Shown here in pieces: positions 1-7,689 of a stretch of DNA of 64,000 bases. How positions within the stretch are numbered: the stretch's first letter is position 1; each line of letters begins with the position of its first letter. A program made the translations under genes and the position numbers. Source of the DNA: Sinomonas sp. R1AF57 (lineage in GTDB: Bacteria > Actinomycetota > Actinomycetes > Actinomycetales > Micrococcaceae). The notes beneath the pieces were generated by a model. That model was not told the DNA's origin, made no database searches, and saw nothing but the letters and a program-made list of their open reading frames with translations. The stretch covers positions 2,048,239-2,112,238 of the forward strand of contig NZ_CP022463.1 in the NCBI RefSeq assembly GCF_002224485.1, written 5' to 3'.

Positions 1-2
1 GC

Positions 3-764
3 CGGAGCCTCGCACCGGGCCAGGTGCCGGGCGAGGTGGCAAGCCTCAATGAGTACGACCCGGACATCGAGGCGGCCCTGGCCGTGATGGGGCACGGCCG
101 CGACGCCGCGGACGAGCGCCGCCGCCTCCTGGTGCTGGGCCATTCGACGGGCGGGCTCATCCTGAGCCTCTGGGCAGCGAGGAACGCGTCCCGTGTCGAC
201 GCGGTGGTGCTCAACAGCCCGTGGCTCGAGTTCCAGGCCTCGGAGATGGCGCGCCGGGCCATGGCACCGCTCCTCGGGGCCAGGGCGCGCTTCTTCCCCC
301 ACGTGCCGCTGCCCGGGATCGACCCGGGGCACTACGCGCGGACCGTCTCCGCCGAGCACGACGGCGAGTGGGTGTACAACGCGGCCTGGCGTCCGGAGAA
401 GGCCTTCGCCCTGCCGCCGGCCTTCCTGGGCGCGGTGTTCGCGGGCCAGGAGCGCATTGCACGCGGGCTGGGGCTCGGGCTCCCCGTGCTCGTGCTGCTC
501 TCCGACCGCAGCTACCTGCTCCCGCAGTGGTCGCCGGACGCGGCGGCCGCGGATGTCGCGATCAATGTCGACGCCGTGGCGCACCGCGCGCTCTCCCTCG
601 GCGAGAACGTCACGGTGGTGAGGATCCGCGGTGCGCTGCACGACGTCTTCCTCTCCCCCGCCGAGGTCCGGCGCCGCGCCTACGCCCGCATGGCGGCGTG
701 GACGGCGGGAGCGCTGCGGCTCGGCGGGCCGGAGGCATGGGCCGAGCGCGTGGACGGGCTCTAG
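3..764 (+). CDS. Alpha/beta hydrolase, 5' end outside window
   Basis: Partial hydrolase of the lysophospholipase/S33 type; substrate unknown. The frame is already open at the window edge, and the residues before the first in-window GTG (base 24) read like the usual segment of this family, so the true start lies upstream. The nucleophile elbow G-H-S-T-G-G is near base 138. A candidate acid (S-D-R-S-Y) and a late His (A-L-H-D-V-F) complete a plausible triad. No signal peptide can be judged. Its stop TAG overlaps the stop of the convergent downstream gene within one CTAG. The fold is secure, the substrate is not. Confidence 0.75.
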   Translation, partial: RSLAPGQVPGEVASLNEYDPDIEAALAVMGHGRDAADERRRLLVLGHSTGGLILSLWAARNASRVDAVVLNSPWLEFQASEMARRAMAPLLGARARFFPHVPLPGIDPGHYARTVSAEHDGEWVYNAAWRPEKAFALPPAFLGAVFAGQERIARGLGLGLPVLVLLSDRSYLLPQWSPDAAAADVAINVDAVAHRALSLGENVTVVRIRGALHDVFLSPAEVRRRAYARMAAWTAGALRLGGPEAWAERVDGL

Positions 765-1548
765 GCCGGCACCGCCCGCAGGAACGGGACGAGCTCCTCC
801 AGGACGGGGCCCGCAGGCGCGAGCGTCCCGGCGTGCGTCCTGCCCTCCAGCTCCACGAACCGGGCGTTCGGCATGAGCGCGGCGGCGCGCCGCGAGTCGG
901 CGAGCCGCTGCGGGTCCCGGGTCCCGGCCATCAGCAGAGCCGGGACGGCCAGCTGGGCGACCACGGCTTCCGGGAGCCCCGGATCGTCCTCGGTGCCGGT
1001 GAAGCAGGCGGCGAGCGCGGCGGGATCGTTGGCGAGGAACGCCTGGCGCGTGGAGGGGTCGAGGGCCTTCCCCGCGGACTCGAGGCCGTCGACGAAGGCC
1101 TCGATCCGTCCGGTCTGCAGCGCCTCGAGGTAGCCCGGGAAGAAGACCTTGGCCACTTCGCCGCGCTGGGGGCGGTAGGTGCCGCCGAGCACCGTGAGCG
1201 AGGCGACCCGTGCCGGCGCGGCCACCGCGAGCGAGAAGGCCACGCGCGAACCCAGGGAGTAGCCGACCACGTGGGCTCGCTCGATGCGCTCGGCGTCGAG
1301 CACGGCGAGGACGTCCCCGACGTGGCGGGACATGCGGTAGGCACCCGCCTCGTCGGGCTTGTCGCTGCGGCCGTGCCCCCGGAGGTCGACGCGGACCACG
1401 CGGAAGCCCTCGAGGGCCCTGACGTAGCCGAGCCCGCGCCAGATGGCGCGCGAGAGGGCCGAGCCGTGGAGGAGGACGACGGCGGCCCCTCCCCCGCGGC
1501 GTCGTACGAGATCGCGGTGCCGTCGTCGGGATTCAGGGCGGTCGTCAC
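761..1548 (-). pseudogene. Alpha/beta hydrolase broken by a single-base frameshift
   Basis: The gene starts at GTG 1548 with a typical N-terminus (M-T-T-A-L-N-P-D-D-G-T-A-I-S-Y-D-A-A-G-E-G). It must then change frame at about 1486-1495 to continue into V-V-L-L-H-G, the oxyanion-hole HG motif, and the rest of a roughly 262-residue hydrolase. Later landmarks are intact: G-Y-S-L-G-S nucleophile elbow, a G-T-R-D acid region and a C-terminal G-R-T-H-A His. The break lies in a run of Gs (complement of CCCCTCCCCC) and one missing base restores everything, so either a recent indel or a homopolymer sequencing error is possible. In the downstream frame an ORF extends artificially upstream to 1669, but that part is Arg/Pro-rich noise. 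Confidence 0.75.
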
Positions 1549-1649
1549 CGGGACACCCTACCGCCCGGCAGCGCGGGGCGGCGGCGGACTGTGGCGGCCG
1601 TCTCAGGTGACAGCGCCGGCGGCGCCGCCGGCAGGAGCTACCACAGCGG

Positions 1650-1684
1650 ACGGCGGCCCTCCCCGGCAAGGGGAGGACCGCCGT
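1650..1684 (-). terminator. Hairpin terminator after the MHS transporter
   Basis: A 15-nt arm and its complement (one mismatch) enclose the 5-nt loop GGCAA. The hairpin lies about 80 bp beyond the transporter stop and 100 bp before the next gene. There is no long U-tract, as is common in GC-rich actinobacteria. Confidence 0.6.
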
Positions 1685-1729
1685 CGTGCGTTGCGGGTGC
1701 GCTCAGGCACACCGTCCGCGGCCGTCAGG

Positions 1730-1771
1730 CCGGCGCACGGTCAGCGCGCGCCGGCGCACGGTCAGCGCGCG
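1730..1771. repeat. Perfect 21-bp tandem duplication across a stop codon
   Basis: The 21-bp unit at 1730-1750 is repeated exactly at 1751-1771. The second copy contains the stop codon of the transporter (1762-1764). Because 21 is a multiple of three, the first copy holds a second in-frame stop. It looks like a recent slippage or duplication event. Confidence 0.85.
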
Positions 1772-3126
1772 GCCTCCGGGTGCTCGCGCACGTACTCGGC
1801 GTGGGCTTCGGCAACGTGAAGGTCGACGCCCTTGGTCTCCTTGACCATCGAGACCGCCACCAGCGAGATGACCGCGGCGATGGCGATGTAGAGGCCGATC
1901 GTCCAGGACGCCTTGAACTCGTTCATGAGCATCTCGGCGATCATCGGGGCGAACGCGCCGCCGAGGATCGCGCCGAGCGCGTAGCCGATCGAGACGCCCG
2001 AGTAGCGGACCTTCGCGGGGAACATCTCCGCGTAGAGGGCCGACTGCGGGCCGTAGGAGAGGCCCAGGCCGAGCGTCATGACGAACAGGGCCACGAAGTA
2101 CCAGACAATGTCCTTGGTGTCGATGAGGAACCACATCGGGATCGCCCACAGGGCCAGGAACGCGTAGCCGATCTGGAAGGTGCGGACGCGGCCGAGGCGG
2201 TCAGAGAGCATGCCGCCCCACAGCGTGAAGACCAGCCAGCCGAAGGACGCGAGCGTCGTGGCCAGCAGGACCGTCGGCCGGTCCATCTTGAGGGCGCTCA
2301 CCGCGTAGGTCGAGAAGTAGGCGATGAGCAGGTAGCCGGCCGCGTTGTTGGCGATGAAGATGAGCGCTGTGAGGGCGACTTCCTTGAAGTTGTAGCGGAA
2401 GAGCTGTCCGAGCGGCGCGGAGGACTCCTTCTGGCGCTCCTGGAGCTGCTTGAAGACCGGGCTCTCCTCGACGGCGCGGCGGATCATGTAGCCGACCACG
2501 ATGAGGACGATCGAGAGCAGGAACGGGATGCGCCAGCCCCACTCGTTGAACGCGGGCCCCATGACCGAGGTGAGGATCCACAGGGTGAACGTCGCGAGGA
2601 TCATGCCGATCGGAACGCCGATCTGCGGGTAGGCGCCGAAGTAGCCGCGCTTGTTCACGGGTGCGTGCTCGACCGACATGAGCGCGGCACCGCCCCACTC
2701 GCCACCTGCGGAGAAGCCCTGGAGGACGCGCAGCAGGATGAGGAGGACCGGGGCGAGGATGCCCACCTGCGCGTACGTCGGCAGGACGCCGATGAGCGAG
2801 GTGGAGATGCCCATGAGGATGAGGGTGAAGACGAGCATCCTCTTGCGGCCCAGCCGGTCGCCGAGGTGGCCGGCCACGACCGCGCCGAGGGGGCGGAACA
2901 GGAAGGAGATGCCGATGGTTGCGAAGGCGATCACCTGGGAGAGACCCGGGTTCTCCTTCGCCACGGGCGCGAGGAACAGCGGGCCGAGCACGACGCCGGC
3001 CGCCTGGGCGTAGATGAAGAAGTCGTACCACTCGATGGTGGTGCCGACCAAGGTACCGGCCAGGACCCTGCGCTCTTCGCGGGTCATCCGCGAGCCGGGC
3101 TGGGCGGCGTTGACTGCCTGGGACAT
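1762..3126 (-). CDS. MHS-family MFS metabolite:proton symporter
   Basis: A 454-residue inner-membrane transporter with 12 predicted hydrophobic segments. G-T-T-I-E-W-Y-D-F-F near residue 28 is the hallmark of the metabolite:H+ symporter branch (ShiA/ProP/KgtP type). The loop motif G-D-R-L-G-R-K-R between TM2 and TM3 is also present. The family takes up organic acids, aromatic acids or osmolytes. Position 241 bp downstream of an HpaB-type monooxygenase on the same strand suggests uptake of the aromatic substrate, which is inference. It has its own upstream region with a palindromic operator at 3220-3233 and is followed by a hairpin. Confidence 0.85.
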   Translation of the reverse strand: MSQAVNAAQPGSRMTREERRVLAGTLVGTTIEWYDFFIYAQAAGVVLGPLFLAPVAKENPGLSQVIAFATIGISFLFRPLGAVVAGHLGDRLGRKRMLVFTLILMGISTSLIGVLPTYAQVGILAPVLLILLRVLQGFSAGGEWGGAALMSVEHAPVNKRGYFGAYPQIGVPIGMILATFTLWILTSVMGPAFNEWGWRIPFLLSIVLIVVGYMIRRAVEESPVFKQLQERQKESSAPLGQLFRYNFKEVALTALIFIANNAAGYLLIAYFSTYAVSALKMDRPTVLLATTLASFGWLVFTLWGGMLSDRLGRVRTFQIGYAFLALWAIPMWFLIDTKDIVWYFVALFVMTLGLGLSYGPQSALYAEMFPAKVRYSGVSIGYALGAILGGAFAPMIAEMLMNEFKASWTIGLYIAIAAVISLVAVSMVKETKGVDLHVAEAHAEYVREHPEAAR

Positions 3127-3219
3127 TCGAACTCCGTCGTTCTGGGTGCGGGGCCCTCGCGGGCCGGGGGTACCGACCGACCCGGCATCGGAGACTGGAG
3201 CCTCCGCCCCGATTTACTT

Positions 3220-3233
3220 ACCGATTGGTCGGT
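3220..3233. promoter_or_regulatory. Palindrome resembling a TetR-type operator
   Basis: ACCGATTGGTCGGT has two ACCGA/TCGGT half sites in an unusually AT-rich patch of the 241-bp gap between the monooxygenase and the transporter. Position and symmetry suggest a repressor site controlling the transporter. No TetR gene lies nearby, so the cognate regulator is unknown. The rest of the gap (3127-3367) contains no convincing ORF. Confidence 0.45.
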
Positions 3234-3367
3234 CAATAAAGATGAGCATACATGATCTGTGAGGTGCAGCACACCCCCTTGGGGCCCGAGCAGGCGGGCA
3301 GCGACGAACGGTGGTCTTCGTGCGCCGGACGGCGCCGGCGCGCTCGGTCGTCCCGGCCAGTCGCCTC

Positions 3368-4819
3368 TCAATCGTCCCGGTGCAGGAGCTCCCGGACGCG
3401 TTCGCGCAGGGGCGCGCGGTCGTAGCTGTTCACGAGGGCGCCAGCCATCCGCACCGGGTCGCCGAAGAAGAAGTACTCGTACAGCGCCTGCCGGCCGGCG
3501 AAGCCGGTGATCGAGGCGTCGTAGGCGAGCTTGAAGAGGCGCATGCGCTCCGGCCCCGTCAGCGACTTGCCCTGGAGGTACATCTCGATGTCCTCGCGCG
3601 CCACCTCCAGGTCAGCCTCGCCGGGCAGTGCCATGAGGCCCGAGGCGCAGAACGTGCGGATGATCTCGGGGTAGCGCTGGGAGGCCTTGGGGTACCAGTT
3701 GCGGGCGGCGTTGAGCGTGGGCCAGTGGGGCAGCATCACACCGTCCACGGAGGGCTCGGCCTGGGCCTCGGACGCGACGATGAGGGCCTTGCCGATCTCC
3801 ACGTTGCGGATGAGCTCGGCGAGGTCCTCCTGGATGTGCTGGAACCCCTCGATGCCGATCGTCGCCGCAATCTCGGAGGCGAGCCCAAGGAAGAACTCGC
3901 TCTTGGCGAGCGTGCGGGTCACCACCTGGTGGGTCATGAGGGCCGCCGCACCCGTGTCGGAGTACCACTGGTTGCACAGCTCGGGCCGGCCCAGCATGAA
4001 GACCCGCTCGTCGGGCACGAACACGTCGTCGAACACCACCACCGCATCCATCTCCTCGAACCGGCTCGCGAGCGGCTCGTCGTGGTGGCTGCCACCGTTG
4101 TGGAGCGAGGTGCGGCACAGGTAGCGCAGGCCGGGCGCGTCGTTCGGGACGGCGAACGCGAAGGAGTACGGGGCGTCCTCGGGGGTGCCGCGCAGGACCG
4201 TGGAGGGGAATACGAGCAGCTCGTCCGCGAGCGGGGCGATGGTCGCGAGCATGCGGGCCCCCCGGATAACCACCCCGTCGTCGCGCTCCTCGACCACCCT
4301 CGCGGCGAGCTGGCCGCCCAGTTGCTCAGAGCCCGAGACGGAGCGGTTGGCCTGCGGCGGAATGAGCGTGTGGGTGGCGAGCAGGTCACGCTCCCGGCAC
4401 ATCTCGTAGTAGGACTGGATACGCTCTCCGAATACGGGGTCGGCCTGGGAGAAGAAGGCCTTGGCCGCCGCGAGGGCCGTGAGCGAGGAGTTCATGTAGT
4501 CGCCCGTGCGTCCCAGGAAGCCGTTGGAGTACTCGGCCCAGACCTGCATGGCGGCGCGCCGCCTCGCGAGGTCCTCCTTCGTGCGGGGCACGAGAAACGA
4601 GGCGTTCACCCGGTCGCCGGTGCTGGGCGACGTGTAGGTGAGCTGCTCCTCGTAGCGCGGGTCGTGCTGCATGTCGAAGAGCTTCGCGTAGGTCCGGGCA
4701 ACCCCGTGGAAGGCCGGATGCTCCGTGAGGTTCTCCGAGACCACCTCCCCGTCGATCGTCAGGTGCGGCCGCATCCCATTCAGCTTGTCCAGGAACTGCG
4801 CTCCCGTGCGGATTCCCAT
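3368..4819 (-). CDS. hpaB: 4-hydroxyphenylacetate 3-monooxygenase-type oxygenase (HpaB family)
   Basis: A 483-residue FADH2-dependent aromatic hydroxylase of the HpaB/PvcC family. These enzymes add an ortho hydroxyl to phenols such as 4-hydroxyphenylacetate, using reduced flavin from a separate reductase. The N-terminus G-I-R-T-G-A-Q-F-L-D-K-L and the internal M-L-A-T-I-A-P and H-N-G-G-S-H regions are characteristic of the family. Length is close to the usual 480-520. It is preceded by the likely reductase gene (87 bp gap) and followed by a transporter, and the divergent IclR gene probably controls it. The true substrate could be another phenol (4-nitrophenol oxygenases belong to the same family). 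No ring-cleavage genes are in the window. Confidence 0.85.
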   Translation of the reverse strand: MGIRTGAQFLDKLNGMRPHLTIDGEVVSENLTEHPAFHGVARTYAKLFDMQHDPRYEEQLTYTSPSTGDRVNASFLVPRTKEDLARRRAAMQVWAEYSNGFLGRTGDYMNSSLTALAAAKAFFSQADPVFGERIQSYYEMCRERDLLATHTLIPPQANRSVSGSEQLGGQLAARVVEERDDGVVIRGARMLATIAPLADELLVFPSTVLRGTPEDAPYSFAFAVPNDAPGLRYLCRTSLHNGGSHHDEPLASRFEEMDAVVVFDDVFVPDERVFMLGRPELCNQWYSDTGAAALMTHQVVTRTLAKSEFFLGLASEIAATIGIEGFQHIQEDLAELIRNVEIGKALIVASEAQAEPSVDGVMLPHWPTLNAARNWYPKASQRYPEIIRTFCASGLMALPGEADLEVAREDIEMYLQGKSLTGPERMRLFKLAYDASITGFAGRQALYEYFFFGDPVRMAGALVNSYDRAPLRERVRELLHRDD

Positions 4820-4906
4820 GGCAAGTGCTCCCGTCTGTGCTGGTGGTGGCCCGGGAGACCGGAGGGCGGCCCTCCCGAGAGGTGTGGCGCGCTGGGGTCG
4901 GTCGGC

Positions 4907-5401
4907 CTACAGCAGGTCCTCGACGCCCAGCTGGCTCTCGGGGAGGGTGGTGAAGCGGCCGCCCTGGAAGGCGAGCGCGTCCCCGGAGCGGTACCCGAAG
5001 TCGACGACCTCGCCGACATAGAGGGTGTGGTCGCCGCCGTCGTAGGCGGCCCACGGCGTGCACTCGAAGTACGCGAGCGGCCTCGAGAGCCGCGGCGCCG
5101 TCGGTCCCTCCACCCATACGGGCTCGACGCCGGGCCTCCCGGCGAAGTGGCGCGCGAGGGCCTCCTGCTCGGCGCCGAGGATGTTGACCGTGAAGGGGCG
5201 GCCGGCGAGTTCGTCGTGCGCCTTCGCACGCCGGGCGATGCTCACGAGAACGAGGGGAGGCTCGAGCGACACCGAGGTGAACGAGTTGACGGTGATGCCA
5301 TGGCGCTTGGTGGGGCCGTCGAAGGTCACGATCGCGACGCCGGTTGCGAACCGGCCGAGGCTTCCCCGGAAATGGTGCGAGCGCGAGTGCCTGGTGCTCA
5401 T
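4907..5401 (-). CDS. hpaC: Flavin reductase component (HpaC type)
   Basis: A 164-residue flavin reductase-like protein of the HpaC/RutF split-barrel family. It supplies FADH2 or FMNH2 to the neighbouring oxygenase. F-A-T-G-V-A-I-V-T followed by G-I-T-V-N-S-F-T-S-V-S-L-E-P-P is the signature flavin-binding segment. Start ATG 5401 has a good GGAGG about 8 nt upstream. It is the first gene of the catabolic operon, with the operator-rich 188-bp divergent region directly upstream. The pairing with HpaB is strong; NADH versus NADPH preference cannot be read from sequence. Confidence 0.85.
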   Translation of the reverse strand: MSTRHSRSHHFRGSLGRFATGVAIVTFDGPTKRHGITVNSFTSVSLEPPLVLVSIARRAKAHDELAGRPFTVNILGAEQEALARHFAGRPGVEPVWVEGPTAPRLSRPLAYFECTPWAAYDGGDHTLYVGEVVDFGYRSGDALAFQGGRFTTLPESQLGVEDLL

Positions 5402-5473
5402 GGTCGAAACCTCCGTCGTCCCGCCGCGGTCGCCGCGCCCGTCTGTGGGGATCCTTGCCGATCGGGGCGAAAC

Positions 5474-5488
5474 GTTCGATAATCGAAC
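5474..5488. promoter_or_regulatory. Perfect 15-bp IclR-type operator
   Basis: GTTCGATAATCGAAC is a perfect palindrome about one central base, with an extra ATCGAAC half site at 5502-5508. From memory it closely resembles the site described for the IclR-family regulator PcaR. It lies between the hpaC-like gene and the divergent IclR-family gene. Confidence 0.65.
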
Positions 5489-5513
5489 TGATCGTGCTCA
5501 TATCGAACAGTGT

Positions 5514-5570
5514 CACTGTAGGACAGTGGTGTCCCAGGACACAAGTACCCCCAGCTTCGTGCTGGGACAC
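5514..5570. promoter_or_regulatory. Tandem palindromes in the hpaC/iclR intergenic region
   Basis: CACTGT-AGG-ACAGTG (5514-5528) directly abuts GTGTCC-CA-GGACAC (5529-5542). GTGTCCCAG (5529-5537) also forms a 9-bp perfect inverted repeat with CTGGGACAC (5562-5570), which touches the promoter of the regulator gene. These are probably autoregulatory sites. Confidence 0.5.
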
Positions 5571-5577
5571 AGGAAAC

Positions 5578-5583
5578 TAGGAT
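5578..5583 (+). promoter_or_regulatory. -10 box for leaderless iclR transcript
   Basis: TAGGAT lies 6 nt before ATG 5590 and there is no Shine-Dalgarno. Transcription would start at or next to the start codon. Confidence 0.6.
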
Positions 5584-5589
5584 GGTCCA

Positions 5590-6303
5590 ATGCCTCGCAC
5601 CGCCGCGGAGACCGGCCCGCACTCGCAGACGCTCTCCCGCGGGATCCGCGCCCTCGAGATCCTCGCGGACGCGCGGAGTCCCCTGACGATCGCCGAGCTC
5701 TCCACGGCCCTCGACGTGCATCGCTCCATCGCGTACCGGATCGTGCGGACGCTCGAGGACCACGCGCTCGTCACGCGGGACGACTCGGGCCGACTCCAGC
5801 CCGGGGCGGGCCTCGCCGTCCTGGCACGGGCGGTGTCGCGGGACCTCCAGACGGCGTCGCTCCCCGAGCTGGGGACCCTCGCGGCGGACCTGCGCATGAC
5901 GGCGTTCGTCGCGGTCTGGGACCGGACCGACTGCATCACACTCGCCACGGTGGAGCCGCAGCACAACGGGGCGACGCTTGCGCAGCATCCCGGAACCCGC
6001 CACCCCTTGGACCGGGGAGGGCCTGGGATCGCGATCCAGTCGGCCATCGGACGGACGGACTGGGAGCAGCGGGTCCCCGGGGTCCCGTACCGGCCGGAGG
6101 CGGACGAGTCGCGCGCGCGGGGGTATGCGCTGAGCCACGACGAGGTGATCCCGGGGCTGTCCTCGGTGGCCGTCCCGCTGATCCTGCCGCACCACCGGCC
6201 CGCGGCCCTTGCCGTCGTGTACCTGGGCACCGGGATCGATCCTGAGCCGATCGGCGCGGCACTGAACGCCGCGGCTGAGAGGATCGCGCGCGCCGTCGGC
6301 TGA
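5590..6303 (+). CDS. IclR-family transcriptional regulator
   Basis: A 237-residue regulator: N-terminal winged helix (S-R-G-I-R-A-L-E-I-L and L-S-T-A-L-D-V-H-R-S-I-A-Y-R-I-V-R-T-L recognition region, residues about 15-55) and a C-terminal effector domain. The effector domain is shorter and less canonical than in most IclR proteins. It is divergent from the hpaC-hpaB operon and separated by a 188-bp region with several palindromes, so it most likely controls that operon and itself in response to the aromatic substrate. The start is chosen because a TAGGAT box sits 6 nt upstream. Activator versus repressor role is not decidable here. Confidence 0.85.
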   Translation: MPRTAAETGPHSQTLSRGIRALEILADARSPLTIAELSTALDVHRSIAYRIVRTLEDHALVTRDDSGRLQPGAGLAVLARAVSRDLQTASLPELGTLAADLRMTAFVAVWDRTDCITLATVEPQHNGATLAQHPGTRHPLDRGGPGIAIQSAIGRTDWEQRVPGVPYRPEADESRARGYALSHDEVIPGLSSVAVPLILPHHRPAALAVVYLGTGIDPEPIGAALNAAAERIARAVG

Positions 6304-6350
6304 GCGGTGACGGCCCCGGGTCCTGGCTCGCCGCCGGCTCGGCGCGCTCC

Positions 6351-7586
6351 TCAGGAGCCGCCGCCCGCTCGCCGGGCCACGAGGACGACGACGCCGAGGG
6401 CCAGCAGCGCGCCTGCGGACGCCACGGGCACCGCGAACGCCGACGCCGCCCCGCCGCTCTCGGCCAGGGCGCCCGCGAGCGCCGCTCCGAGCGCGGTCCC
6501 TGCGACGATCCCGCTGGCGAGCGCCGTCATGACCGTCCCGACCCGCCCCGCAGGGGCCACCCTGCCGCCGATCCCGAAGACGGTGACCATGATCGGGCCC
6601 ACGGGCACGCCCAGGAGAAGGAGCGCCGCCGTCATCGAGCCGAAGGTCTCCGGGGCGAAGAGCAGCAACGAGAACGCGAGCATTGCGCCCGCGGCCGCGA
6701 CCCACCGCATCGGCAGGCCCAGCCTGGCCGGCCACGCAGCGACGCTCAGGGCGGCGACCGCCGAGGTCAGCCCCACCGCGGCATAGAGCAGCCCGCCGAC
6801 CTCGGCGGCCCCGCGCTCGCCCGCGAAGGCGGTCAGCCCCGCCTGGGTGCTTCCGAAGAACGTGCCCATCGCCACCATGGCGGCCACGGGCACCAGGACG
6901 AGGAGCCAGGAGCGCGCCGACACGGGCGACGCCGCGGCGTGCGGCTGCGGATGGGCGGCGCGGGCTGTGGGATGGAGGGCGAACGCGGTCACGAATCCGA
7001 GCGTGAGGGCGGCCCCCACGACGAGCGGCACCCACGGGGCCACGAGTGCGGCGAGTGCTCCTACGACGGCGGGACCGAGCACGAACGTCAGCTCGTCGGC
7101 CGTGCCCTCGTAGGACAGGGCCGCATCCAGCTCGAGCGCCCGGCGCGGCCGGCCCTCAGTGAGCGCCATCCACCGCGCGCGGGCGAGCGGCCCGACCTGC
7201 GGCGTCGTGAGCCCCGCGGCGAGCGAGGCCGCCAGGACGCCCCAGGGAGCGCTCTCCCGGAGGCCCCCGTGCGGGTAGCTCGCCCCAACGAGGGCGAGCA
7301 TGGCAGCGGCGTTGAGCAGGCCCGCGACGAGGACCACCCGGCGCTGCCCGCTCCTGTCGGCGAGCCAGCCGACTGCGGGCGCCCCGACGGCGGAGCCGAG
7401 GCCGACGGCCCCGGCGGCAAGTCCGCCGAGCGCGTACGAGCCCGAGGCCACCGATGCGAGCGTCAGGGCGCCGATGGTCAGCATGGCGAGTGGCAGCCGC
7501 GCCATCAGCGCCACCGGGATGAAGGCAGGGCCGGCCAGAGCCGGCAGGGCGGCATAGCGGGCAAGGATCGAGACACGGATCGGCAT
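6351..7586 (-). CDS. MFS transporter, probable exporter
   Basis: A 411-residue major facilitator protein with about 12 hydrophobic segments, rich in Ala/Gly/Leu. G-W-L-A-D-R-S-G-Q-R-R is the TM2-TM3 loop motif of drug-proton antiporter types. Substrate unknown. I prefer the start at ATG 7586 (M-P-I-R-V-S) over the GTG at 7652. A likely -10 box (TAGGAT, 7653-7658 on the complement) directly abuts the 7652 GTG, so that codon would not be transcribed in a useful way. It is convergent with the IclR gene (47-bp gap). Confidence 0.75.
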   Translation of the reverse strand: MPIRVSILARYAALPALAGPAFIPVALMARLPLAMLTIGALTLASVASGSYALGGLAAGAVGLGSAVGAPAVGWLADRSGQRRVVLVAGLLNAAAMLALVGASYPHGGLRESAPWGVLAASLAAGLTTPQVGPLARARWMALTEGRPRRALELDAALSYEGTADELTFVLGPAVVGALAALVAPWVPLVVGAALTLGFVTAFALHPTARAAHPQPHAAASPVSARSWLLVLVPVAAMVAMGTFFGSTQAGLTAFAGERGAAEVGGLLYAAVGLTSAVAALSVAAWPARLGLPMRWVAAAGAMLAFSLLLFAPETFGSMTAALLLLGVPVGPIMVTVFGIGGRVAPAGRVGTVMTALASGIVAGTALGAALAGALAESGGAASAFAVPVASAGALLALGVVVLVARRAGGGS

Positions 7587-7689
7587 GGAGCACACCTGTT
7601 GGACGTGCGCGGCGTCCCCGCCACCCGCCGCGCCTGACCCGGTAGCCCTCACATCCTAGCGCGGGCCCCGCGGCCCGACGGCTGGCTCG

